From: Epiperipatus broadwayi
Lineage: Eukaryota > Onychophora > Udeonychophora > Euonychophora > Peripatidae
DNA: 64,000 nt
Direction: 5' to 3'
NCBI GenBank assembly: GCA_028023455.1
Contig: JAQFVV010012416.1
Location: forward strand, 421,001 to 485,000
The notes beneath the pieces were generated by a model, which saw nothing but the letters and a program-made list of their open reading frames with translations, was not told where the DNA came from and searched no databases. This document shows positions 48,031 through 58,030 of this stretch, one piece after another (the stretch's first letter is position 1; each line of letters starts with the position of its first letter). The position numbers and the translations under genes were made by a program.

Positions 48031-49180
48031 TAACAATTAATATAATGGCATAATAACATGATATACCATGATTTTCCTTTTAGGAAGTTCTCAAAAACAA
48101 AATAGTTCTAAAAATACCTGTAAATTATTGATGTTCTTTGAATTTGTGATATTTTTATAGCTTTTATTTTTCTGGGTTTGAATATTTTCATTTAAGATTA
48201 TGTGTCCCAGAAATTTTATATCAGTAGTAATCCCGATGCATTTAGAGAATGTTTGATTTCACACCAATTTGATCCAATTTAGGACAAACACTTGCTGATA
48301 ATTTACTTTCTGTTTCCACAGTTATTAAGGTGTCATCAAAATAAGGAATGACATCTTTCATTTATTGGAACAAGCAATCCATTTCTGCCTGAAACAGATT
48401 TCATGATACTGTTATTCCATAGATAATTTGTTGCAGTTAAATAACCCTAAGTGGGTATATATGGTTAACACTTCAGCCATTCTAGTCATGATGGTGATTT
48501 GATGGAAAGCAGATTAAATTGATTTTAACAAAAAATGTTGCTTCCAGTAATTTATACTAGTATTTCAGGCACCAATAAGTACACAATAATTTCCTTGTTA
48601 ATATATATGGCTACTATAATGTGATAGTATCCACAAAAATGGTCCTGTCTACTTTTAATACAAGTGACCCAAAATGGCTCTTCTACAGGTGTTAAATGTC
48701 TCTCTGTGCAGCTCACAAATTGTTTCTCTTATTTTTGACTTTAATGCACATGTGATCTTACTTGATCTACATACAATTAGTCATGCATCTTTTACAAGGT
48801 CTATGTTGGCCAGCCTTGTTTTAATTCTGCTGGTCTAACTTAAATATCTGCAGATTTTTTTGACTTAAACTTCCAATTCCATATGCATTTTTTTAATTAT
48901 GTTAATCCAAATCCCCAAGGGTTTAACCAATTCCTTTCCAAGATAGGACTGAGATCACACTTCATGATATAAAGAGGTAAAAATATTACTTTAGAATTAA
49001 TGTTAATAGCTATAATTATTTTGCCACACATTTTTATTCTGTTGCTTTTCAAGTCAGTCATTATCATATTTATACAACCACTCTGTGATATTAATGATAA
49101 TTCTGCACTACTATCTATTTTTTGATCATATAGATATACTACCAGACAAATGTTGATTGTTATTCACATCATTTATCTTT
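48031..49180 (-). pseudogene. Ty3/gypsy-type LTR retrotransposon pol fragment
   Basis: Minus strand, in order: an aspartic protease block DSSAELSLIS (about 49085-49115; the usual DTG/DSG triad is altered), its end LGRNWLNPW near 48920, and the linker ALKSKIRETI near 48730. The reverse transcriptase stretch THLGLFN follows near 48440, then the catalytic block VIPYFDDTLIT at about 48323-48352 with both aspartates of YFDD at 48332-48337. FLGHIILNEN near 48200 and VFLELF near 48090 complete it. The order and spacing match gypsy pol of the type with protease followed directly by reverse transcriptase. Many stops and shifts. RNase H, integrase and LTRs were not found. Inactive, old copy. Confidence 0.82.
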
Positions 49181-49380
49181 TTTATATCAGTTTCTTTTTG
49201 ACACTTCCTTCCCCTAATTTCTAATGTAAACATAACTCAATTATTCAGTTTTTGTCTTTATTTCAACAAAAAGGCAATAAGTGTTCAGTTATGCTGAAAT
49301 CATAATATTTTTCATTTTTAAATCTGCAGCTTTTTTTAAAATAGTCTAATAATCAATTCAAAATATTAGACAATTACTAA
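49181..49380. other. AT-rich sequence
   Basis: Nothing recognised. Confidence 0.45.
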
Positions 49381-49493
49381 TAATTTTCACTACACCCCTT
49401 TCACACAAGATGGTGACTAGTTTCTATTGTCTTTTAATACCTTGTGGAGGGGTGAAATCATAAAAATATGACCAAATCCAAGTGAAGAAGGTA

Positions 49494-49535
49494 CCAATAT
49501 GCCTATTTCATGCTGAACCATCACTCCTCAGTTGG
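49494..49535 (-). ncRNA. Hammerhead ribozyme motif, family IV (minus copy)
   Basis: Minus strand: stem I CCAA/TTGG, core CTGAGGA (49525-49531; the variable seventh position is G), stem II GTG/CAT with a long loop, GAAA (49506-49509), stem III AT/AT with loop AGGC, triplet ATA. Confidence 0.6.
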
Positions 49536-49861
49536 CACAGACCACAATTTCTTGCACATTCTTTTATTATTGTTAAGTGTATATATATATATCCAATTAC
49601 TACAATTTAATTGATAAGTAACAAATTTACTGTTCTCACAATTTTGACACAAACCACTTGTTAGAAGTATGTTAATAATTTTTATTAATCATTCACTAGA
49701 CTAGAGATTATCCACTTAATGAATAATAGTTCTGTAGTGTAATTAACATAAACCACTCACACGAAATACTTTGGCTTATATCCACTTTTAACACCTTGTG
49801 AAGAGGTGTAATTGTAAACATATGGGAATGATAAAGATATGTGAAAGAAGTTGTGGATAAG

Positions 49862-49916
49862 TGCCCACTGATGAGTGCTGTTTCAGTATGAAATATGCAT
49901 CAAATGTGCATCTTAG
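49862..49916 (+). ncRNA. Hammerhead ribozyme motif, family IV (plus copy)
   Basis: Core CTGATGA (49868-49874), six-pair stem II GTGCTG/CAGTAT with a TTT loop (includes G-U), GAAA (49890-49893). Stem III is extended and contains a small duplication, and an ATC triplet lies at 49910-49912. Stem I is largely lost (CCCA against TTAG), so cleavage is doubtful. Confidence 0.5.
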
Positions 49917-50045
49917 ATTCATAATCATCTTTACTTGTCTTTGGTCATATGTTTATGATTACAGACCTCCATAGAATGTTAAAAGGGGATACAAACAAGT
50001 CCATACTTTGTGTGAGAGTAGGCAATTACTCTTTATATTTAAAAT

Positions 50046-51309
50046 ATTAAATTTATTTTCTCAATAATCTACACTTCAATTAAATTTAAAAATGAAATAT
50101 AGAAAATTTGTAATTATTAAAATACATTAAACTTTAATCTTTAATCATAAACTAACTTTTTTTTGCCACACTCTATAAACAGGTGTATGTATAGTAACAT
50201 GTTAAAGAACATTGGGAAATACTAATTTTAATAGAATATCTGCTATCTTCTTAATGATTGATTTCATTCATATCGGAGACATCTGTAAAGTCTTATCTTT
50301 AAAATACAGTGGAAAGTTGAAAATAATTATTGATACTGCCTTTTTAATAACTTTGTCTTTTTATTATAGCCATAATATTTATCTTGGTTAACTAATCAAC
50401 CCAGTGTTAAATATGCATATTAATCACATTATCCTGTTGAAATGTATATATTCAGTACACAAGATGTAACTTTTTGCTTTTGTCACCCCCTCCCCCATAT
50501 ACACATTTATCCAATGCATTTTTTCCAATGTCTTTTAATACTTGAATTAAAATGTCTCAAACAGTTTCAAATATTATTTTCTATGTTCAAAAAATTTCTA
50601 TGGAGTTACTAAAACTACTCCACTCTTTATCATAAAAAGGTTTATTTATGAAACTGAATTCTTTGCATTTTGCCACACCAAAAACATGAGAAGAGGCAAA
50701 GTTTTTTGTATGTTTTACTTGCTGACTTCGTCGTCGTCGATCATCTTCTCAGGTAAAGCCAAGTTTTAAATTTAGAAATATTGTTTGGAAGTCAAATATA
50801 TCACCATTACCAAATCTACCATATTTTTAATAATACAAAATGTAGAAGATGATAATGATAATTTTGAATTATCGTCCTCCAAAAATCAATTAAATTAATG
50901 AAAACAGAATTTTCCACATCTTATCATTAACATTAAACTTTTTTTTTTAAAATTAAGGGCCATCTTTAAATAAATTTTGGAATTAAAGAAGAAGTTTACG
51001 TTTGATTAGAAGACTTATATTTATTTATATTAACTGAAAAGTTTTAAAAAGCCTTATGGAATAGTTATTTGCATATCTGTCTGCCATAATTATAGGATTA
51101 GAATTTGGATCATGTAAACCTTGATGCTATTACAGGTTATTAATAGACAGACAATTTTTTTTCAGTAGACGAACTACAACCATTTTAGCTAGCCATTTAA
51201 TAATGGTCAGTAAATGGGTATCTATTTATTTTTACCTATAGGTAAAAATTTAATACTAAGCTTCATCAATCAGGAAAGTATTAAAGCCCTGACTAACATT
51301 AAAAATGTG
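50046..51309. other. AT-rich sequence with one possible exon
   Basis: Featureless except 50686-50752, described separately, and a C-rich CACCCCCTCCCCC near 50485. Confidence 0.45.
50686..50752 (+). other. Candidate first exon with signal-peptide-like start
   Basis: ATG at 50686 in an A-rich Kozak-like context opens 22 codons, MRRGKVFCMFYLLTSSSSIIF, a basic start followed by a hydrophobic stretch, and runs into CAGGTAAAG, a good splice donor at 50753. The TCG TCG TCG TCG codons are unusual for this AT-rich DNA. I found no second exon, so this is only a lead. Confidence 0.2.
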
Positions 51310-51975
51310 AGTGTAATACAATAAGATATTTAACTATTAAAAGTAAATAAAGATTGATTATGATGAATTAGAAGAAGTTAACAATTACAAATAGCTTGGT
51401 CAGATTATTAATACAGATGGAAACATAATGGATAAAATTAATCATAGAATTGAACTTGGTTGGAGTGCTTTTGGTAGAAATAATTGATACTAAAAGGAAA
51501 GATGCCTATGTATTTGAAAAGGAAGGTTTTAACAAATGTGTTTTACCAGTTCTTACTTATGGATCTGAGACTTGGACACTTAATAGAAGAGCAATACAGA
51601 GACTCCAGACCACTCAAAGAAGTATGGAGAGATGCATGTTAGGAGTAACAAGAAGAGATTGAAAATGCAATGTATGGGTAAGAGAACAAACAGGTGTTAC
51701 AGACCTCAGTGAAAAAATTAAAAGATTGAAGTGGGCTGGACATATTGCTAGAAGAGATGATAATAGATACACAATTGAAATCTTAAACTGGATTCTAAGA
51801 GATTGTAAAAGACCATGAAAGAGACCGCGTGTGAGATGGATGGATGAAATAAGAAAGTGTGCAGGGGTGATATGGAGAAGGAAAGCCAAACATCAGAGAA
51901 GATGGATTAAACTTGGAGTGACCTTCATCCTGCAGTGGATTGATAATGGTTGATGATGATGATGATGAAGGGTTC
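51310..51975 (+). pseudogene. RTE-type LINE, 3' end fragment
   Basis: Starts in the block DYDELEEVNNYK, then NHRIELGWSAFGR and, after a frameshift, FNKCVLPVLTYGSETWTLNR, RAIQRLQTTQRSMERCMLGV (51531-51655), RLKWAGHIARRD, RWMDEIRKCAGVIW and LQWIDNG. It ends in a (GATGAT)n tail at about 51953-51970. It is the closest match to the copy at 26.4-27.3 kb but in the opposite orientation. Reverse transcriptase catalytic block absent; frameshifted and stopped (for example at 51661). Confidence 0.9.
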
Positions 51976-52329
51976 ATATTTTTATGAGGTTAATTTGATG
52001 GTGGCTTTTACTTTTTTGACTGACATTATTTTGTATTCACATTGAGATATCATTGAAATATTTTTAAAGAAAACATACATTATTGTTGTAATGTAAATAG
52101 CAATAGTACTTAATACTTGTTTAAGTACCACTACAAATGCAATGTTTTTTTTTATTAATTTTCTAATTTACCTGCCTCTATGCTTGTTTTTTTTTTCTTT
52201 TTTGCATTTATAAACATTTAAAAATATTTAATTTAAAATATTTGTAAATAAAATAGAAAAAGCTACAAGAAAGATCATTAGGCAGTCGGGATTGCTGTTA
52301 AATTGATTGAATAGTACAATAAAGATATT
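51976..52329. other. AT-rich sequence, nothing recognised
   Basis: No recognisable feature. Confidence 0.5.
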
Positions 52330-52440
52330 GTATTGTGTCAAGCATTGTTGGTCGAGTTGTCAGCACAGCAGCCTTACAGCAGTTGTTCCAGGTTCACGGG
52401 TTCGCTTCCCAGCCGATGCTTTCACACATGAAATTTTAAA
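52330..52440 (+). mobile_element. tRNA-derived SINE copy (family S)
   Basis: GTCAAGCATTGTTGGTCGAG start, CGGGTTCGCTTCCCAGCC B-box region and GATGCTTTCACACATGAAA end. AGCATTG and the closing GATGCT can pair. Sister copy 1.5 kb downstream. Confidence 0.75.
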
Positions 52441-53005
52441 CATATGAAGATATTGTAGTGTATTGAGTGCACAAAGTAATATTAAAAATTGTTGTTATTT
52501 ATGTTAGACAAATGTAAATAAGAAAAGTCAATAGAAGTAAAGGAAACTTTATTTGGTAAATATTGTTACCAGCAACTAGAAGATTGCTTCTATCAGTTGA
52601 TTCATCCATTTTTTCCCCAGTTGAAGTTAATAACCACATTCATCTATAGAGAATTTAGTTGGCAGTGTTTGACTAATGTTTTTATTAAAATATTTCATAA
52701 GTTTTTTTAATTTTCATTGTTTCTTTAAAATACTAGTTCTTACTACACCCTTGTTTAATTCATCTTAATTATAAGCAGCTATTCATAAATGATTACATTT
52801 ATAATAATTCTAGTTTATAAAAAAAGAACAACAAAAAGTTAAAAGTTATTTGATTTTACTCATTAATAGATTATAAAAGCCAGCCCACAAAACACAAAGA
52901 TGACATATTTCCCATTTTGGTCCTTACATTCCTTTCTTTATCATCTTATCATCTTATGAAGGTATTTTTAATTTCTTCTAGCAAAAACTTTGCTTTTTAA
53001 GTTTT
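52441..53005. other. AT-rich sequence, nothing recognised
   Basis: No recognisable feature. Confidence 0.5.
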
Positions 53006-53780
53006 AAACAAAGGCAAAACTCTCCATACAGTAGTGCCACCCTGTGCCAAACAGAGTAATCAATGGATGCCAGAAGGCTTGTGCATAAAATTCCTATCTA
53101 GTGCCTACTCATCCAATATCCCCAGACTAGTTTCTGGCTTGTGGCCATCATCAGTGAGGAGTCTTGGATCTGAGAGCACTGCACCTAGATCTTATGATCT
53201 AATGCAACCCTCCAGCAACCACCATTTATCTTCACTTAGCTACAAAACTATGAGAATGAAATTGAAAACACAATAATATTTTCAATCTAAGCTCAATAGC
53301 TTATATAGTCATATGGGTCTGAACTCAATTCAGCACTCATATATTTTGGTGTCTTTGGCTGTTAAACTACTGTATGGAGAGTTTTGCCTTTGTTTACAAC
53401 AATTATGTGCTAGTATAGAGATGGTGATCATGTGATGTTTAGTGGTTTAACACCAATCACACCTAATAGGATAGTGGTGGCTATGGTTGTTTAAGAGCCA
53501 AAGACATCAAAATATATGGGTGCTGAATTGAGTTCAGACCCATATGACTATATAAGCTATTGAGCTTAGATGGAAAATATTATTGTATTTTCAATTTCAT
53601 TCTCATAGTTTTGTAGTAAAGTTGGATGAGTAGGCACTAGATAGGGATTTTATGCACAAGCCTTCTGGCATCCATTGATTACTCTGTTTGGCATAGAATG
53701 GCACTACTGTATGGAGAGTTTTGCCTTTGTTTACAACAATTATGTGCTAGTATAAAGATGGTGATCATGTGATGTGTAGC
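53006..53780. mobile_element. Inverted pair of hammerhead repeat family I
   Basis: 53006-53368 is a minus-oriented copy with an intact ribozyme, and 53367-53780 is a plus-oriented copy. The plus copy begins and ends with the same 75 bp (ACTGTATGGAGAGTTTTGCC to GATGGTGATCATGTGATG), so it spans slightly more than one circular unit, which I estimate at about 455 bp. It has lost about 120 bp including the ribozyme. Landmarks CACACCTAATAGGATAGTGG and AGTTCAGACCCATATGACTA are shared with 8.63-9.24 kb. The left copy taken alone has inverted ends GGCAAAACTCTCCATACAGT, which could mislead one into calling it a MITE. Confidence 0.85.
53119..53160 (-). ncRNA. Hammerhead ribozyme, family I (intact)
   Basis: Minus strand: stem I TCCTCA (53155-53160) with TGGGGA (53119-53124), six pairs including one G-U. 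Core CTGATGA (53148-53154), perfect stem II TGGC/GCCA with loop CACAA, GAAAC (53130-53134). Stem III is AC/GT closing loop TA, and the cleavage triplet GTC is at 53125-53127. Every invariant hammerhead position is present. The very short stem III suggests it would work best as a dimer, as described for similar minimal hammerheads. Confidence 0.87.
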
Positions 53781-53832
53781 TTTTTAAGTTTCTTGCTTAA
53801 ATTGTAGCTATTTATTGCATTCTGTTCACAAT

Positions 53833-53930
53833 AATGTTGAGAGGTCAGCACAACTGCTTTACAAGCAGTTGTCCCAGGTTTGCGGGTTCACATCCTGGTT
53901 GATGCTTTGACACATGGGAAAAAAACAATC
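53833..53930 (+). mobile_element. tRNA-derived SINE copy (family S), Val-like anticodon arm
   Basis: ACTGC TTTACAA GCAGT folds as a perfect five-pair anticodon arm with TAC in anticodon position, as in tRNA-Val(UAC). GGTCAGCAC lies in the D-arm position and GCGGGTTCACATCCTGG in the T-arm position, followed by GATGCTTTGACACATG. The 5' acceptor half is truncated. Extra bases between anticodon and T arms argue against a functional tRNA. Confidence 0.7.
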
Positions 53931-55540
53931 AATATTGTACATGGTTCATAAAAGCTATGTTCAATTTTACTTTAACATGTTTTTTTTACTTTTGCTATTA
54001 TGCATTCACTTTATACACCAACACAGTAAAAATATGGCATTACAATAGACAATTCAATAACATCACATTTTTCAAGTAGAAGAACTTAAGTGATTGTATT
54101 TTTAGAGTATCACAGATTTATAGTTAAATTAAAATTTTCTAAAGCATTTATGTTACCATGATATGGAATCCAATCATCAACTAATTTAGCGGTGGTAGAA
54201 ATATAGTGATGAAAAATGTTATTTTATAATTTTTTAAATAATATTTTATTTTTTGATTTTACTTTCAGAGAATTTCTGGTTCAAAAAATTGAAGACATAA
54301 TTTTTCTCTTATTAGGTTCATGATAATACTGAAGTGCTCAGAATACTTTTTTAATGTTTAGAATTAATTTCTTTTAGAAATTGGGTGTATTGTTGATTCG
54401 GGGGAGAATTAAAATTCCACATTTTTATAAATATATATGTATAAACATTTCAATAGTATCTTAAAACTTTCTGATGGATAACATTTTAGAAATTGGGAAT
54501 AGTTTTTAAAATATATTATTTATATATTTTTTATTTATTCAATCTCTAATTACATTTTCTTTTCTTATCCGTTTCTCATATCAATTCATTGTTGAGATTT
54601 TTATACATAGTTTTATCATTATAATGGTTTATAAGTTTCAATTATTTTTTTTTTAAAAAATTAATAACCTTATATACAAATAATAAAATGATTAATCATC
54701 TCGGAAGATCACATGATCTTTAAGTATAAAAATGAGTTTTAATTTGGAAAATCTTTATTTCTTGAGTCTGTTGCTTTATTACTGATTTGAATTAAATCGG
54801 TAATCACCTCACTGCTAATCTAAATGGGGGGGGGGTGATTTTACATCTTTTAGAACCTTTAGTAACTTGTAAATTATTTTTAAGTAAGATTACTATTTAT
54901 GCAGATTTTTTGATCTAATATACTTAAAAACTTTTTCCTAATACTTAACTTATTAAGTAAACTATATAAAAATTGCATATTGTTTATACTTTTTATTTTA
55001 TAATCCGGATTTAAAAAAAAAAAAAAACGTATAAAAAAAAAACTAAATGTATGTGTAATGATTTTTTGATTATAAATATAAATAATTCCCTCCCTAAAGT
55101 AAAGATAAACTGAAGTATGACATTAAATTTTGTTAAGCAATAACAATCTTAGACAATAAAGTAATCGTATAGTTTATTGTTCCGAATTACTCTAGTGGAT
55201 GAATGAGCATTTAATAATTCCAGTCAGTTAATCTAAATCGAACGTTTTCTTATATATATATTTGCTTACGCTACACAGCTGAAAATCTATCCCGAACCTT
55301 TAGCTCCATTTCCGCAATTTAAACTCTGTACTAAGTCGGAGAACTATCGACAGCTATGAAATATTATTATTTATTACAATATTTTATTGCCTAGTTACTC
55401 TACCTGATTTTGGTCAGAGAATTTGATATATGCACAGCAGATTTATGTTTTGAGAACAGAGAAAATTATTACATAAATAATTATTATATAAAACAGATGC
55501 GCAGCTGTTAAAGAAGAAGTTTACTGATAAATGCGTACAA
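53931..55540. other. AT-rich sequence with a G-run
   Basis: ATGGGGGGGGGGTGATTTT lies near 54825. Nothing else recognised. Confidence 0.5.
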
Positions 55541-55760
55541 TAATAGATTTTATTGTTTTTATCACGCAAAATATCTAAAGGTAACAGAGAAATTAAACCA
55601 CTGTAACGCAAACTCATAAAAGTGGAAAAGATGTATTTAAGTACATATATTCTACTTTAATGAGTGAATGATGTGATAATTAATGTGTTTTATTGTTTCT
55701 ATCACGCAAAATATCTAATAATAGAGGCATAAACCATCTTAACGAAAACTCAGTGAATAA
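55541..55760. repeat. Tandem duplication, period about 138 bp
   Basis: TATCACGCAAAATATCTAA occurs at 55559 and 55697 with similar flanks (TATTGTTT before; AAACC and AACG further on). Two units only. Confidence 0.75.
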
Positions 55761-56307
55761 CATTGTAAAATTAAATTGCTCGAAAAATAATAAAAATGCC
55801 ATACTATAAAAATCCCATAGAGAAATAAAAGGACTGATGCTAAACTTTTTATTATCAATTAAAAATAATAAACTAAAAACCAAAGCTGTCATTGATTATA
55901 AGCAAAGATTAATATTTTATTTACATTTGTTCAGTTTATTGACAGATTGCATGTGTGTGTGACCTCTCACAGAAGAGATTTAAAATGTACGGTCGAAGAG
56001 AATGTAAACAAATCAATAAAATTTTAAAAAGAAAATAAAATTTTATAAAGTCAATACAAAGCAATAGTGAATTTATTAAAACAAATGAACAAAAAAAAAA
56101 AAAAAGACGCGCAAGAAATTTCTCTCCATGGTACATCTTTTATACTGTATATATAAATAAGTATGAATATATATTGCACAAATTTATTTATAAATGTGAT
56201 TTTTTTAATCAAACACTTATTCAAACAATCACCCTTTCAAGACATATATACTTAATTATTAATCAATCTTTATTGGTCAGAAATTAATTTCATTTAACCA
56301 TTAAATA
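55761..56307. other. AT-rich sequence, nothing recognised
   Basis: No recognisable feature. Confidence 0.5.
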
Positions 56308-56678
56308 CTATATATATATGTGCTATACGCACAGATAATGAAGCTAGTATATATAATCGAAAGCAAATATAAAATACTAATTTAGATGAGCGCTTTCGAG
56401 AGACTTCTTGCTCTCATATTCATAGCTACTATCTTGTTAAAAACTGTTCTGTTAAAAAGAAACTTTATGCAAAATAATGCAAATTAGTTATAACTGCCAT
56501 TTTTGGGACAGGGCAAAGCAGGATTCGCTTCGATTAATGGACTTAGGATCGCTTTCTATGTGTAATGCTTCTCTGATCTTATGCCTAGCATCGTGTCTTT
56601 TTAAGCAAACGATGTTAGCAGATGTGGGTTATATATACTAGCTTCATTATCTGTGCGTACAGCACATATATATATAGT
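56308..56678. mobile_element. MITE with 49-bp terminal inverted repeats
   Basis: The ends CTATATATATATGTGCTATA... (56308-56356) and its inverted match (56630-56678) agree at about 47 of 49 positions and share CGCACAGATAATGAAGCTAG. The element is flanked by TA on both sides. The 371-bp body has no frame. TA duplication and long inverted repeats point to a Tc1/mariner-class non-autonomous element. High end identity suggests relatively recent activity. Confidence 0.88.
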
Positions 56679-57965
56679 ATTTTACAATTTAATGAAGTAA
56701 ATAATTCAATTAACCATTAAATATAATTATAATATTCTGTGGTGCTAATAATCTCCAGCCCTTACTATTTCACACCTTTCTACAAAGGGACTAGGAATCT
56801 TATTCATAATTAGTAGTCGATTGTTATCTTTTGGCCATAGTCTACAACTATTAGGAAAGAGGGTGGGAGAATTGCTAATAGGTCCTAAGAAAAGACATGT
56901 TTAGTCAAGCTGGTATAAATAATAACAATTATAATATTAAAAAGCAATCCACTAATAAAAGTAAGAGAAATGTGTGTGCGCATGTGTGTGTAATGTAAAA
57001 GTCAAACCCATAAGTAGATAAAGTATCTAGCATGAATTTATTTGAAATTTATTTTCACAGTTGGCAAGAAAGATTTACCAACTCTTATTTGGAAGCCAAT
57101 CTTCAATTGTTCATTTGGTATAAAGATAAGAGATGGACATCAAATTGTTTTTCTTTTGCTTGGGCGCTAAAATGTTCACCACAGATCTGGTAAAAATTTA
57201 ATAATGCTAACTAAATAAAAATAATTATATATTTTAATTAATTAATAAGCCTTACTTAAATAGATTTTATTATCTGCACTACATTATAGTTAATTTGCAT
57301 GCAAACTAAAAAAACATCATGGACAGATTTCGTTGAGATAATATAATCAAACTTTGGCAGCAGGATGCTATTAAGATTAAAAATATATTCATAATATAGT
57401 AAGAGTACATCTAATTGCCATAGGAGTTTAAACCCAGTTTGGGTAAAAGATTTTTTCAGATTACAAATAAACTTAGTATTTTTTCAAGTAGATAGCACAA
57501 AGATATCTCAATTAGCTATTTACTGTTTGTTGATGAATGTACATCTAGCTATTCTTAGATACAGAGTAAGGCTCCCAGATTAATCAGGATTATTTTAGCT
57601 GAGTTTCATTGTGCTGACTGCAAAATATATGATAAGGCCTTAACCAGTACCAGAAGAGATGTCATATTCATACAGGTCCAGGGTCCATGACTGTCTTCAG
57701 TAGAAATTATTTTTAAAAAACAATTTGGCAGTCATTTCAAATATAAATTATATTATAAAAATGGAGTAATCATTTCTGCTAATTAACTTATTTTAAACAA
57801 AATTTATAATCATTGTTTAATATTATTAATTTATTTCTATGATCTGTCATTCAACATATTCATATACGATAAATGATTTTTTTTTAAATTTTATTTGGCA
57901 AAACATTTTTAATATTGTGACTGGAAAGGTTTTTTCATTATTTTCCTCATATGACATATTTCATT
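56679..57965. other. AT-rich sequence, nothing recognised
   Basis: A mixed-composition stretch at 56740-56900 has no readable frame. Confidence 0.45.
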
Positions 57966-58030
57966 AACATCATCATCAACAACCATTATCAATCCACTGC
58001 AGGATGACCTTTTCAAGTTCAATCCATACA
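57966..58030 (-). pseudogene. RTE-type LINE, very short 3' end
   Basis: TCATCATCAACAACCATTATCAATCCACTGCAGGATGA is the same minus-strand 3' terminus as at 26.37 kb; only about 65 bp are left. Confidence 0.75.

Larger units (their letters stand above)
49381..50045. mobile_element. Hammerhead repeat family IV: minus tandem plus inverted copy
   Basis: The left part is minus-oriented and slightly more than one unit long: CCTTGTGGAGGGGTGAAAT at 49440 recurs as CCTTGTGAAGAGGTGTAAT at 49794, a period of 354 bp. From about 49810 a plus-oriented piece begins (GATAAAGATATGTGAAAG) with its own ribozyme motif. Landmarks are shared with 33.1-33.4 kb. No protein encoded. Confidence 0.78.

Noticed and set aside
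53006-53395. Reading of this part as a MITE with inverted ends GGCAAAACTCTCC
   Set aside because: The right end belongs to the neighbouring plus-oriented copy of the same family; the inverted ends result from the head-to-head pair.
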